Shown here piece by piece: positions 8,092 through 16,388 of a stretch of 64,000 bases of DNA. Within the stretch, counting starts at the first letter, position 1, and the number at the start of each line of letters is the position of its first letter. The notes below the pieces were generated by a model that saw only the letters and a program-made list of their open reading frames with translations, had not been told where the DNA came from and did no database searches. The position numbers were made by a program, and so were the translations under genes. Source of the stretch: Streptomyces sp. NRRL F-6676 (lineage in GTDB: Bacteria > Actinomycetota > Actinomycetes > Streptomycetales > Streptomycetaceae); the NCBI RefSeq assembly GCF_000725625.1, contig NZ_JOHS01000033.1:18571-82570 (forward strand). The letters run 5' to 3'.

Positions 8092-8937
8092 TCAGCCGAT
8101 ACCGAACGCCCCGTCCGGCGGCTCCGGCGACGCCACCGCCTCCGTGTCATGAACCGGCCGGGCGGAGCCCATGAACACCCGCAGGGGATCCCCGTGCTCG
8201 ACCCGCGCGGGAAACGCGTCCGCCGCAGCACGCCGCACCAACGCCCCGACATCCGCCGCCCGGTGCGCCGCGTACAGCACCACGTTGCCGAACCGCCGCC
8301 CCCGCAACACCCCCGGCTCCGCGATCAACGCCAGCTCCTCGAACACCGTCCCGAGCGTGGCGAGCTGAGAGCGCAGAAAGGCGAAGGGCGTGGCATCCGC
8401 CAGATTCGCCACGTACACCCCGTCGCCCCGCAGCACCCGCGCCACGGCCCGCGCGTACTCGACCGAGGTGAGATGCGCGGGCACCCGGGACCCACCGAAC
8501 ACATCGGCGATCACCACGTCCGCCGAGCCGGCCGGCGCCGCCTCCAGCCAGGCCCGGGCATCCGCGCGATGCGGCGTGATGTCCGCCCCGGCGGGAAGCG
8601 GCAACCGTTCGAGGACGAGGGCAAGCAGCCCCCGGTCGGCCTCGACGACCTGCTGCCGCGAGCCGGGCCGGGTCGCGGCGACGTACCTCGGCAACGTGAA
8701 CGCGCCACCGCCGAGGTGCAGCACGTCCAGCGGCACCCCCGGCCCGGCGGCCGTGTCCAGCACGTGTCCGAGCCGCCTGGCGTACTCGAACTCCAGGTGC
8801 TCGGGCGCGTCCAGGTCGACGTACGACTGCGGCGCCCCGTCCACGGTCAGCAGCCAGGCGCGCTCCCGGTCGACGTCGGGCATCAGCCGGGCGGTCCCGT
8901 GATCCACGTCCCGCACCACGGGTATCGCTTCGCTCAC
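8092..8937 (-). CDS. Spermidine-synthase-like methyltransferase-fold protein
   Basis: About 281 residues from GTG 8937 (a second GTG at 8955 is possible). The core is a Rossmann fold as in polyamine aminopropyltransferases: DVLHLGGGAFTLPRYVAA is the nucleotide-binding glycine loop, QQVVEADRGLL holds the acidic residue that contacts the ribose, and DVVIADVFGGSRVPAHLTS matches the active-site loop with Asp. Actinobacterial members of this type often lack proven polyamine activity, so the reaction is uncertain. A CACAAT box just upstream of 8937 suggests a leaderless message. The gene lies downstream of tuf3 on the same strand, behind a hairpin. Confidence 0.8.
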   Translation of the reverse strand: MSEAIPVVRDVDHGTARLMPDVDRERAWLLTVDGAPQSYVDLDAPEHLEFEYARRLGHVLDTAAGPGVPLDVLHLGGGAFTLPRYVAATRPGSRQQVVEADRGLLALVLERLPLPAGADITPHRADARAWLEAAPAGSADVVIADVFGGSRVPAHLTSVEYARAVARVLRGDGVYVANLADATPFAFLRSQLATLGTVFEELALIAEPGVLRGRRFGNVVLYAAHRAADVGALVRRAAADAFPARVEHGDPLRVFMGSARPVHDTEAVASPEPPDGAFGIG

Positions 8938-8953
8938 GGGACCATTGTGCGGC

Positions 8954-8981
8954 ACGGGGGCGCCCCGCAGGACGCCCCCGT
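8954..8981 (-). terminator. Hairpin after tuf3
   Basis: ACGGGGGCG (8954-8962) and CGCCCCCGT (8973-8981) form a perfect 9-bp stem with a 10-base loop just past the tuf3 stop. It probably ends the tuf3 message before the spermidine-synthase-like gene. Confidence 0.6.
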
Positions 8982-8986
8982 CCGGC

Positions 8987-10168
8987 TCACTCCACGGAGG
9001 TCACCGTCCCCGCCCCGACCGTCCGGCCGCCCTCGCGGATCGCGAAGCCGAGCCCGGACTCCAGGGGCACGTCCCGGCCCAGCTCGACGGTCATGGTGAC
9101 CGTCTCCCCGGGCCGGGCGACACCGGCCGCACCGAGGTCGACGCCGCCGACCACGTCCGCCGTGCGAATGTAGAACTGCGGCCGGTAACCGCTGGTCACC
9201 GCCGTCGTGCGGCCGCCCTCGCGGGCCGAGAGCACATACACCCGCGCGGTGAACCGGCGGCGGGGCTCGACGCTGCCGGGCGCCGCGACGACGTGGCCGC
9301 GCCGCACCGCGTCCCGCGCCACCCCGCGCAGCAGCAGCGCCACGTTGTCCCCGGCCTGCGCCTCCTCCATCGGCCGGCCGAAGGTCTCGACCCCGGTCAC
9401 GACGGTCTCGACGCCGGCCCCGAGCACCTCGACCCGGTCGCCGACGCGCACCGTGCCGCGCTCGACGGCGCCGGTGACGACCGTGCCGCGCCCGGTGATG
9501 GTGAGCACGTTCTCCACCGGCAGCAGGAACGGCGCGTCCAGGTACCGCTCGGGGACCGGCACATACGTGTCGACCGCGTCGAGCAGCGCCTCGACGGCCG
9601 CCGTCCAGCGCGGGTCGCCCTCCAGCGCGCGCAGCCCGGAGACCCGTACGACGGGCACGGACTCGCCCGGGTAGCCGTGCGCGGTGAGCAGTTCGCGCAC
9701 CTCCAGCTCCACGAGGTCGGTCAGCACCGTGTCCTCGCCGTCGCCGACGGCGTCGGCCTTGTTGAGCGCGACGACGATGTGGTCGACGCCCACCTGCCGC
9801 GCGAGCAGCACGTGTTCGGCGGTCTGCGGCATGATCCCGTCGAGCGCGGAGACGACGAGAATCGCCCCGTCGAGCTGCGCGGCCCCGGTGACCATGTTCT
9901 TGATGTAGTCGGCGTGGCCGGGCATGTCGACGTGCGCGTAGTGCCGGGTGTCGGTCTCGTACTCGACGTGGGCGATGTTGATGGTGATGCCGCGCGCGGC
10001 CTCCTCGGGGGCGCGGTCGATGCGGTCGAACGGCACGAACGTGCCGGCGCCGCGGTCGGCGAGGACCTTGGTGAGGGCGGCGGTCAGGGTGGTCTTGCCG
10101 TGGTCGACATGGCCCATCGTGCCGATGTTGAGATGCGGTTTGGTGCGGACGTACGCCGTCTTGGACAT
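8987..10168 (-). CDS. tuf3: Divergent third elongation factor Tu (EF-Tu3)
   Basis: The 393-residue product is a full-length EF-Tu with all three domains: GHVDHGKT (P-loop), DMPGHADY (switch II), NKAD (guanine specificity) and a complete C-terminal beta-barrel. It differs from housekeeping EF-Tu in many core positions. The usual cysteines of the DCPGHAD and NKCD motifs are Met and Ala, and I find no cysteine anywhere in the protein. Streptomyces species are known to carry such a tuf3, which in S. coelicolor is linked to stringent-response conditions. There is no adjacent fusA or ribosomal-protein gene, so it is a free-standing gene with its own promoter region. Confidence 0.92.
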   Translation of the reverse strand: MSKTAYVRTKPHLNIGTMGHVDHGKTTLTAALTKVLADRGAGTFVPFDRIDRAPEEAARGITINIAHVEYETDTRHYAHVDMPGHADYIKNMVTGAAQLDGAILVVSALDGIMPQTAEHVLLARQVGVDHIVVALNKADAVGDGEDTVLTDLVELEVRELLTAHGYPGESVPVVRVSGLRALEGDPRWTAAVEALLDAVDTYVPVPERYLDAPFLLPVENVLTITGRGTVVTGAVERGTVRVGDRVEVLGAGVETVVTGVETFGRPMEEAQAGDNVALLLRGVARDAVRRGHVVAAPGSVEPRRRFTARVYVLSAREGGRTTAVTSGYRPQFYIRTADVVGGVDLGAAGVARPGETVTMTVELGRDVPLESGLGFAIREGGRTVGAGTVTSVE

Positions 10169-10633
10169 GGCGGTACCTCGAAGTCTCTTGGGTGGTGACG
10201 CGTGAACGGCCCCGGGCGCGGCGCATGGGGCGCGCGGCCGGGACGGGGACCCCGAGAACCTGGCCGACCCTCCCCCTGGGGGGTCCGCCGGACGATCCGG
10301 GGAGGGTCAGCTTCGGGCGCCGTCGACTGCGGCGAGGAGAGTGGGAACGGCAGCCTTCGGGGCATCCGCGGCGGCGGATGCTGCGAGGTGGAAGGCGTGC
10401 CAGAACATGCCCCGATCATGCCTCCGCCGCCCGTTCCGGGTCGAATGGTTTTCGCCCCGGGCGCGATCGGGGACGCGGAGATGTACGTCCGGTGCACAGC
10501 TGCCGTCGGTATCTCGGACACGGCCCCGACACGGCCCGCGTCGACCCGCCGGAGGGAACGTTCCCGCGGCCCTGGCCAGGGGACTGACGGGCGTTCAGCG
10601 CACCCCCCGTGAAATGGCCCATACGGCGATCAC
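10169..10633. promoter_or_regulatory. Divergent control region between tuf3 and the TVP38-type gene
   Basis: This 465-base gap should hold the tuf3 promoter and leader on the minus strand and a promoter for the plus-strand membrane gene. The clearest motif is a perfect 12-bp palindrome GGGAACGTTCCC at 10554-10565, about 70 bases before the membrane gene and 385 before tuf3. No small gene is convincing here. Confidence 0.5.
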
Positions 10634-11473
10634 ATGCGTTCGTCGGTTAATGTCACCGACATGCTCGATGCCACCACCCGCTCGGGCGGCACCGCCACGG
10701 CCTCTCCCCGGGCCACCGCCACGAAGCCCACCACCGACACGGCACCGGCCGTCTCCACGTCGCTGGTGAGCACCCCGGTCGCCGCAGCCGTCTCCCCCTC
10801 CCTCGCCGCGCGCTGCGGCAGAGCGCTGCTCTCTCCCTGGGCGCGCCTGGCCCTGCTCGTGGTGCTGCTCGCGACGGCCGCCACCTGCGTGCTGCTGTTC
10901 GAGCCGCAGAGGCTGCTGACGCACGGCTGGCCACCGCAGCTCGGCGGGGCCGCGGCCGCTTCGGTGTTCGCGGTGGCGTACGGACTGTGCACGGTCGCCT
11001 TCGTGCCGCGCCCGCTGCTCAACCTGGCCGCGGGCGCGCTGTTCGGTTCGCAGTTCGGCACGGGCAGCGCCCTGACGGGCACGGTGCTGGGCGCCGGGCT
11101 CGCCTTCGGCCTGGGCCGGCTGCTGGGGCAGGACGCGCTGCGACCGCTGGTGCGCGGCCGCTGGCTGAAGGCGGCGGACGGACAGCTCAGCCGGCACGGC
11201 TTCCGTTCGATGATGGCGGCCCGGCTCTTCCCCGGGGTGCCGTTCTGGGCGGCGAACTACTGCGCCGCCGTCTCCCGGATGCGTTCGGCGCCGTTCCTGA
11301 TCGCGACGGCGCTCGGTTCGATCCCCAACACCGCCGCGTACGTCGTCGCCGGCGCCCGCGCCTCCAGCCCCACCTCCCCCGCCTTCCTCATCGCCCTCGC
11401 CATCATCGCCGTCCCCGCCCTCGCCGCCACGACCATCGCCTGGCGCAAACGCCACCACCTGCGCGCCCCGTAG
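10634..11473 (+). CDS. TVP38/TMEM64 (VTT-domain) membrane protein
   Basis: About 279 residues. An Ala/Thr/Pro-rich cytoplasmic tail of about 65 residues precedes a hydrophobic region with 5-6 helices. RPLLNLAAGALFGSQFG and MMAARLFPGVPFWAANYCAA match the two conserved motifs of the VTT family, with the re-entrant glycine-rich loop and the Arg-Phe-Pro motif. Such proteins are related to DedA and may move lipids across the membrane. No ribosome site precedes ATG 10634 or the in-frame ATG 10661; the GTTAAT box at 10646-10651 would suit a near-leaderless start at 10661, so the first nine residues are uncertain. Confidence 0.82.
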   Translation: MRSSVNVTDMLDATTRSGGTATASPRATATKPTTDTAPAVSTSLVSTPVAAAVSPSLAARCGRALLSPWARLALLVVLLATAATCVLLFEPQRLLTHGWPPQLGGAAAASVFAVAYGLCTVAFVPRPLLNLAAGALFGSQFGTGSALTGTVLGAGLAFGLGRLLGQDALRPLVRGRWLKAADGQLSRHGFRSMMAARLFPGVPFWAANYCAAVSRMRSAPFLIATALGSIPNTAAYVVAGARASSPTSPAFLIALAIIAVPALAATTIAWRKRHHLRAP

Positions 11474-11780
11474 GGGGCGCCCCCGAAGGGGCGCGAGGAA
11501 CTGCGCGAGAAGCCCCCACTCAACCGCACCCGCCCCACATACCCCACCCACCCGAGCTCTCAGGCGCCCGGGGTCCAAGGGGCGGAGCCCCTTGAAGGGA
11601 CGGGAAGGGTAGGGGCGGCGGGGGCGAAACCCCTGTGCCGGACCCGTCACTTGGGAACGCTACGCTGCCACCCGACACACCTGATCACCACACAGGATCC
11701 GGCGTGCCCACACAGCTCCCCCCGTTCACCAGACCCCACCTCACCCCTCTCCACGATCAGCGCTTGGACCTCCTGCCTCC
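11474..11780. promoter_or_regulatory. Gap before uppP, with dispersed repeat and promoter-like box
   Basis: This 307-base gap begins with a copy of the dispersed intergenic motif GGGGCGCGAGGAACTGCGCG (11488-11508) right after the upstream stop. It also has GC-rich stems around 11577-11630. Further on, TTGGGA...TACGCT near 11650-11667 resembles a housekeeping promoter for uppP. No gene is supported. Confidence 0.45.
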
Positions 11781-12656
11781 ATGTCTTGGTTTGAATCCCT
11801 CGTCCTCGGACTCGTCCAGGGGCTGACCGAATTCCTCCCGGTGTCCTCCAGCGCCCACCTCCGGCTGACCGCCGCCTTCGCCGGCTGGAAGGACCCGGGC
11901 GCGGCCTTCACGGCCATCACCCAGATCGGCACGGAGTCCGCGGTACTGATCTACTTCCGCAAGGACATCGCCAACATCCTCTCCGCATGGTCGCGTTCAC
12001 TGGTGAACAAGGAGTGGCGGCACCACCCCGACGCCCGCATGGGCTGGCTGGTGATCGTCGGCTCCATCCCGATCGGCGTGCTCGGCGTGACGCTCAAGGA
12101 CCAGATCGAGGGCCCGTTCCGTGACCTGCGTGTCACCGCGACGATGCTCATCGCCATGGGCGTGGTCCTGGGCGTCGCCGACCGGCTCGCCGCTCGCGAC
12201 GAGAAGGGCGGCCGCCACCGCGCGCCCAAGCAGCGCAAGACGCTGGAGAACCTGAACACCAAGGACGGCCTGATCTACGGCATCTGCCAGGCGATGGCCC
12301 TGATCCCGGGCGTCTCGCGCTCCGGGGCGACGATCAGCGGCGGCCTGTTCCTCGGCTACAGGCGGGAGGCCGCGGCACGGTACTCCTTCCTGCTGGCGGT
12401 TCCGGCCGTCCTGGCGTCCGGGGTGTTCGAACTGAAGGACGCGGCGGAGAGCGGGCACGTGTCCTGGGGGCCGACCCTCTTCGCGACGGTGATCGCGTTC
12501 GGGTCCGGATATGTGGTCATCTCGTGGTTCATGAAATTCATCAGCTCGAAGTCGTTCATGCCGTTCGTCTGGTACCGGATCGCCCTCGGCCTCCTGCTGT
12601 TCGTGCTGGTCGGGGCCGGCGTGCTAAGCCCACACGCGGGCGAATCCGGCGGCTGA
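11781..12656 (+). CDS. uppP: Undecaprenyl-diphosphate phosphatase UppP/BacA
   Basis: The 291-residue membrane enzyme removes a phosphate from undecaprenyl diphosphate to recycle the lipid carrier of peptidoglycan synthesis. GLTEFLPVSSSAH (residues about 14-26) is the Glu-rich catalytic box and LIPGVSRSGATI the second box with Ser and Arg. The last 24 residues (from about codon 268) lie beyond a 27-bp sequence that recurs at 27181-27207, followed there by another version of the same tail. The 3' end of this gene therefore seems to have been supplied by the island that follows. The reading frame stays intact and the final helix is normal, so the enzyme should work. Confidence 0.95.
   Translation: MSWFESLVLGLVQGLTEFLPVSSSAHLRLTAAFAGWKDPGAAFTAITQIGTESAVLIYFRKDIANILSAWSRSLVNKEWRHHPDARMGWLVIVGSIPIGVLGVTLKDQIEGPFRDLRVTATMLIAMGVVLGVADRLAARDEKGGRHRAPKQRKTLENLNTKDGLIYGICQAMALIPGVSRSGATISGGLFLGYRREAAARYSFLLAVPAVLASGVFELKDAAESGHVSWGPTLFATVIAFGSGYVVISWFMKFISSKSFMPFVWYRIALGLLLFVLVGAGVLSPHAGESGG
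12557..12583 (+). repeat. Left att-like direct repeat inside uppP
   Basis: The 27 bases 12557-12583 match 27181-27207 with one mismatch (T versus C at the ninth base); the core CGTCTGGTACCGGATCGC is identical. It codes for Met-Pro-Phe-Val-Trp-Tyr-Arg-Ile near the UppP C-terminus. I infer it is the left junction of the island. Confidence 0.75.
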
Positions 12657-12905
12657 ACGAGGGCCGCACGGATAGTGCTCTCTCGCGTTTCCCAGCGCCT
12701 GATCGCAGCACCGAACCACCCGGGGCACGGGCCACCGGCCTGTCCGACCGGGTACACCCGGCCCGCCACGACCTGGCCCAGCGTCCCGTCGACGGCCGCT
12801 GCGCCCTGGCCTTCGCCGGCCGACCGACGGCCTGATCCACCGTGGCGGCCCGGACCCCGATGTCACCATGGAACTCGGCGCCGAGGCATGTGCTGCGAGG
12901 CCGGC
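12657..12905. other. Gap at the left end of the island, no supported gene
   Basis: These 249 bases between uppP and the LacI-type gene contain open frames on both strands, but none has family-like sequence, a ribosome site or consistent codon use. It may hold remnants of lost island genes. Confidence 0.4.
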
Positions 12906-13922
12906 TCACGTCGTCGAGGGCCGCCCTGTCGTACCGCGGACCACGAGTTCCGGAACCGGTGTGCGGAGCACCAGGTCAGTCAGGGGAGCTCCGTCGATGT
13001 GGTCGAGCAGCATGGACGTGGCGGCGGCTCCCGCTTCTTGCAGCGGCATGCGTACGACTGTCACTGGCGGGCAGTACACCTCGGCCATCCAGGTGTCTTG
13101 GACAGCCACCACCGAGAGCTCCTCCGGAACGCGTATTCCGGCGCGGCTCGCGCAGGAAACAACGCCCAAAGCGGCGTTGACACTGGCCACCACCAGGCCG
13201 GTGGGAGATGGGGACGTACCCAGCAGTCGCTTCGCAGCAGTCATGCCCGCGTCGGCCTCCCATCCCGCGGCGACGACGGCGGACTTGGCGACGGAGCGCC
13301 CGGCAGCGCGCATGGCGGCCCAGAATCCCTTGAGCCTGCGCGCCGCGGCGTCATGCCGAACGGTTCCGCCGACGAATCCGAGGTGCTCGTGCCCGAGGTC
13401 GAGCAGATGCTGGGTGGCGATCCTCGCGGCTTCGACGTCGTCGAGAACCACCGAACCGGTGCGGCCCTTCAGCCGGGAGTTGAACAGTACGACGGGTACG
13501 TCGATGTCCAGGGTCGCCGCCAGCATGCGGTCGGTGAAGTCCTCCCGCCGCTGGAGGACCACCCCGTCGACCCGGCCCTTCCCTACGAGCGCATCCAACT
13601 CATGCTTTCCCGCCCGCGGGCCATTGAGCTGTCCCAGCAGCACGCTCACGGACCGCGATGTCGCGACCTCGTCCACGCCGGCCAGCATAGGCGCGAAGAC
13701 GGCGTTGTTGACATCGGGAACGATCAACGCCAGGGCCCCGGCCCTGGACATGCGCAGGGCGCGGGCACGGTGACTCGGGACGTACCCGATCTCCGCCGCG
13801 ACAGCCAGGACCCGCTGACGCGTGTCGGGATGGATCCGGGCCTTGGCGTCCGCGGTCAGCACGCGGGAGGCCACCGATATGGATACGCCGGCGGCCGCCG
13901 CGACATCTTTCAGTCCTGCCAT
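12906..13922 (-). CDS. LacI-family transcriptional regulator
   Basis: The 338-residue protein starts with a classic LacI helix-turn-helix (LKDVAAAAGVSISVASRVL, residues 4-22) and a hinge helix region, followed by a periplasmic-binding-protein-like sensor (from about residue 62) with LGHEHLGFVGG and ELSVVAVQDTWMAEVYCPPVTVV. It is the last gene of a minus-strand group, 64 bases after the enoyl-CoA hydratase. Two AATCGATT-centred palindromes upstream of the CaiB-type gene fit the central-CG operator type of this family, so it probably represses the caiB-like/ECH pair. The inducer is unknown. Confidence 0.9.
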   Translation of the reverse strand: MAGLKDVAAAAGVSISVASRVLTADAKARIHPDTRQRVLAVAAEIGYVPSHRARALRMSRAGALALIVPDVNNAVFAPMLAGVDEVATSRSVSVLLGQLNGPRAGKHELDALVGKGRVDGVVLQRREDFTDRMLAATLDIDVPVVLFNSRLKGRTGSVVLDDVEAARIATQHLLDLGHEHLGFVGGTVRHDAAARRLKGFWAAMRAAGRSVAKSAVVAAGWEADAGMTAAKRLLGTSPSPTGLVVASVNAALGVVSCASRAGIRVPEELSVVAVQDTWMAEVYCPPVTVVRMPLQEAGAAATSMLLDHIDGAPLTDLVLRTPVPELVVRGTTGRPSTT

Positions 13923-13986
13923 GGTCAGGGCATCCTACAAGGAGGCTGAACCCGAAACCGGTGGTCGAGACATGGCCGAGAAGACG

Positions 13987-14784
13987 TCAGCGTGCACCGA
14001 ACTTCGCCGGACGCTTCTCGACGAAGGCCCGAATGCCCTCCCGCGCGTCGGCCGTGTTCAACAGGGCGTGCAGGTGCTGTTGTTCAATCGTGAACCCGGC
14101 GGTGGCGGTGTGCCCCACGGCGGCCTTGATCGCCGTGATCGCGTGGACCGGTCCCCGCGCGAACTCGTCCGCGATGTGCTGCGCGCGCAGGAGAGCGGTG
14201 CCGTCATCGCTGACATGGGTGACAATGCCGAGTGCGTGGGCCCGTTCGCTGGAGATCCGCGCACCCGTCATGATCATTTCCTTGGCGCGGTTGATTCCCA
14301 CGTGCCGGGTCAGCCGCTGGGTGCCTCCCCATCCGGGCATCAGGCCCAGCGAGATCTCCGGCAGGCCGAACGAGGCTGTGCTGTCGGCCACCACCAGGTC
14401 GCAACTCAGTACGACCTCGAAGCCTCCTCCCAGAGCCAGGCCGTGAACGGCGGCGATGACGGGGAGCCGGAGACCGGCGATCGTGTCGCACATGGTATTG
14501 GCACGTGTGGTGAACGCCTGGAACTCCTCGCTGTCAGCCCTCGCATACTCGCCGATGTCGGCGCCGGCGGCGAAGGCGGGGCCGCTGCCGGTGATGATCA
14601 CGGCGCGTATGGCCGGATTGGCGTCGGCGTCGAGCAGTGACGAGGTGACCAGCTGGATCATCTCGGAGTTGAACGCGTTGTACTTGTGGGGCCGGTTCAA
14701 CCGGATGGCCAGCGTCTGGTCACGGATCTCGGTCAGGACGGGCAGCTCCTCGGCCCTGGGCCTGCTTGTCCGCTCAGTCGGCAC
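13987..14784 (-). CDS. Enoyl-CoA hydratase/isomerase family protein
   Basis: The product is 265 residues from GTG 14784, which overlaps the end of the CaiB-type gene by 11 bases, so translation is probably coupled. The crotonase core is complete: FAAGADIGEY (oxyanion loop), GLALGGGFEVVLSCDL with catalytic Glu123, and LPEISLGLMPGWGGTQRL with catalytic Glu143. Both glutamates of true hydratases are kept, so hydration of a 2-enoyl-CoA is likely. With a class III CoA transferase beside it, the pair resembles the caiB-caiD arrangement of carnitine metabolism, but the substrate could be another acid. Confidence 0.88.
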   Translation of the reverse strand: MPTERTSRPRAEELPVLTEIRDQTLAIRLNRPHKYNAFNSEMIQLVTSSLLDADANPAIRAVIITGSGPAFAAGADIGEYARADSEEFQAFTTRANTMCDTIAGLRLPVIAAVHGLALGGGFEVVLSCDLVVADSTASFGLPEISLGLMPGWGGTQRLTRHVGINRAKEMIMTGARISSERAHALGIVTHVSDDGTALLRAQHIADEFARGPVHAITAIKAAVGHTATAGFTIEQQHLHALLNTADAREGIRAFVEKRPAKFGAR

Positions 14785-15964
14785 GGTGCAGCGCCCCCTT
14801 CCGCACGAGGACATCGACTTCCTGCGCGGTGTAGCCCAGCGACTCCAGGACCGTCGCGGTATCGGCTCCGAGCGCGGGCGGTACGGCATGGACACCAGGA
14901 CGCTTTCCGTCATAGGTGACCGGGTGGCCCAGCACGCGGACCGTGCCCGCGTCAGGGTGTTCGAAGCTGACGATCGAACGGTTGTGGACCACCTGCGGAT
15001 CCGTGACGACGTCGGCGTAGGTGTTGACCTGTGAGAACCAGATCTTGTGGGCGGTCAGCCGGGCGGTCCAGTCCGCGGTCGTCCGTCGACGCATGTGCTT
15101 GGCGACTCGCGCGTTGACCTGCTCCCGGCGGGCGTAGGAGTCGTCTTCTGCGATGTCGTCGAACCATGGATCGTCGAAGAGCGTGTGCAGGGCGGGGAGG
15201 CTGGTGAGGGAGAGGCAGAGGTGGCTGTCCGCCGTCGCGAAGACGCCGTAGGGAGCCTTGTAGTACATGGACGAGACGCCGGAGGCGCTGCGCTCTCCCT
15301 GGAAACCGTTCAGATGGTAGGCGAGCGGTTCGATCTGAAGGTCGAGTGCCGCGTTCAGCAGGTTGCTCTCGACCTTGCAGCCCTCGCCCGTACGTTCGCG
15401 CCCCTGCAAGGCGGCCAGGATGCCCATGGCTCCGAGGACGGCGCCGTGTTGATCGACGAGCGACGCACCCACCGGCGTGGGAGGCCCGTCGGCGGTTCCC
15501 GTGGCTGCGGCCAGCCCCGAGAGTGCCTGAATGAGGACGTCCTGGCCGGGCCGGTCGCGGTAGGGCCCGTCGGGGCCATAGCCCGAGAGGGAGCAGTAGA
15601 CCAGCCGCGGGTTCAGGGACTTCAGCCGCTCGTATCCGAACCCCAGACGGTCCATCGCGCCGGGCCGGAAGTTCTCGACCACCACGTCTGCGGTGGCCAG
15701 CAGTCTGTCGAGCGCCTCGCGCGACTCCGGCGCCTTGAGGTCGACCGCGATGCTCTTGGTGTTCCTGTTCCCGAGAAGGAAGAAGACGCTGGTGTCACCC
15801 AGGTATGCGTCGGGGCCCGACCAGGTCCGCTCGAAGGCACCGCTCGGTGGTTCGACCTTGATGACCTCGGCCCCGAGGTCGGCCAGTATCTGGCTCGTCG
15901 AGGGGCCCTGGAGGAAATGAGTGAAGCTCACGACGCGGAGACCCGAAAGCATGTGTTGTCCCAT
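14774..15964 (-). CDS. CaiB/BaiF-type (class III) CoA transferase
   Basis: The 396-residue protein has the class III CoA-transferase fold. LADLGAEVIKVEPPSG is the N-terminal CoA-binding motif, NRNTKSIAVDLK the second signature, and RPGQDVLIQALSG holds the catalytic aspartate (Asp142) that forms the acyl-enzyme anhydride. It would activate a carboxylic acid with CoA from another acyl-CoA, ready for the neighbouring hydratase. ATG 15964 and the in-frame ATG 15952 are both possible. A 424-base control region with a promoter and two LacI-type operators lies upstream. Confidence 0.9.
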   Translation of the reverse strand: MGQHMLSGLRVVSFTHFLQGPSTSQILADLGAEVIKVEPPSGAFERTWSGPDAYLGDTSVFFLLGNRNTKSIAVDLKAPESREALDRLLATADVVVENFRPGAMDRLGFGYERLKSLNPRLVYCSLSGYGPDGPYRDRPGQDVLIQALSGLAAATGTADGPPTPVGASLVDQHGAVLGAMGILAALQGRERTGEGCKVESNLLNAALDLQIEPLAYHLNGFQGERSASGVSSMYYKAPYGVFATADSHLCLSLTSLPALHTLFDDPWFDDIAEDDSYARREQVNARVAKHMRRRTTADWTARLTAHKIWFSQVNTYADVVTDPQVVHNRSIVSFEHPDAGTVRVLGHPVTYDGKRPGVHAVPPALGADTATVLESLGYTAQEVDVLVRKGALHRAD

Positions 15965-16388
15965 CTGAGGTGATGCAGCGTCCGACTCCGACCGGCGCGG
16001 GAATGCCGACCCGACGGCTCTTCGGGCGCGGGCATCCGGGAGTCCCGGGGTGCGGCCCCCAGGACTTGTCTTCCTGAAGCGCCCTGTCAGTCGACGCGGA
16101 ATCAGGTCGAAGCCAAGGACGAGCCGTGGCGACTTCGTTTCACACTAGACGGCACGCTTTGGCCTCCGCAAGAGTGTGCGCAATCGATTGTCCGCAGGCA
16201 CTTTCGTCGTGTCGCGCCCTGGCCTCCACCTCTATGACCGACACGCCGCACCCACCTGCACAATCGATTGTTCAATGGTGCCGTCCCTGCGGATGTCCCG
16301 CGCGGGCCGGAGTGTTTCCCCACGCGTTACCGACGCCGAGTCCGCCCGTGCGCGTCGAGCCGCCTGCCGGCCGCCGGCACAGGGTGCC
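15965..16388 (-). promoter_or_regulatory. Promoter and two LacI-type operators for the caiB-like operon
   Basis: On the minus strand a TTGCGG box (16171-16166) and TAGTGT box (16147-16142) are separated by 18 bases, giving a start near 16134 and a leader of about 170 bases. Two palindromes flank it upstream: CAATCGATTG at 16181-16190 and ACAATCGATTGT at 16260-16271, 80 bases centre to centre. Both carry the AAxCGxTT core typical of LacI-family operators. The rest of this 424-base gap, down to the PucR stop, holds no supported gene. Confidence 0.6.

Noticed and set aside
12556..12909. Minus-strand frame between uppP and the LacI gene
   Set aside because: It runs through the uppP tail and shows only Arg-rich text without motifs.
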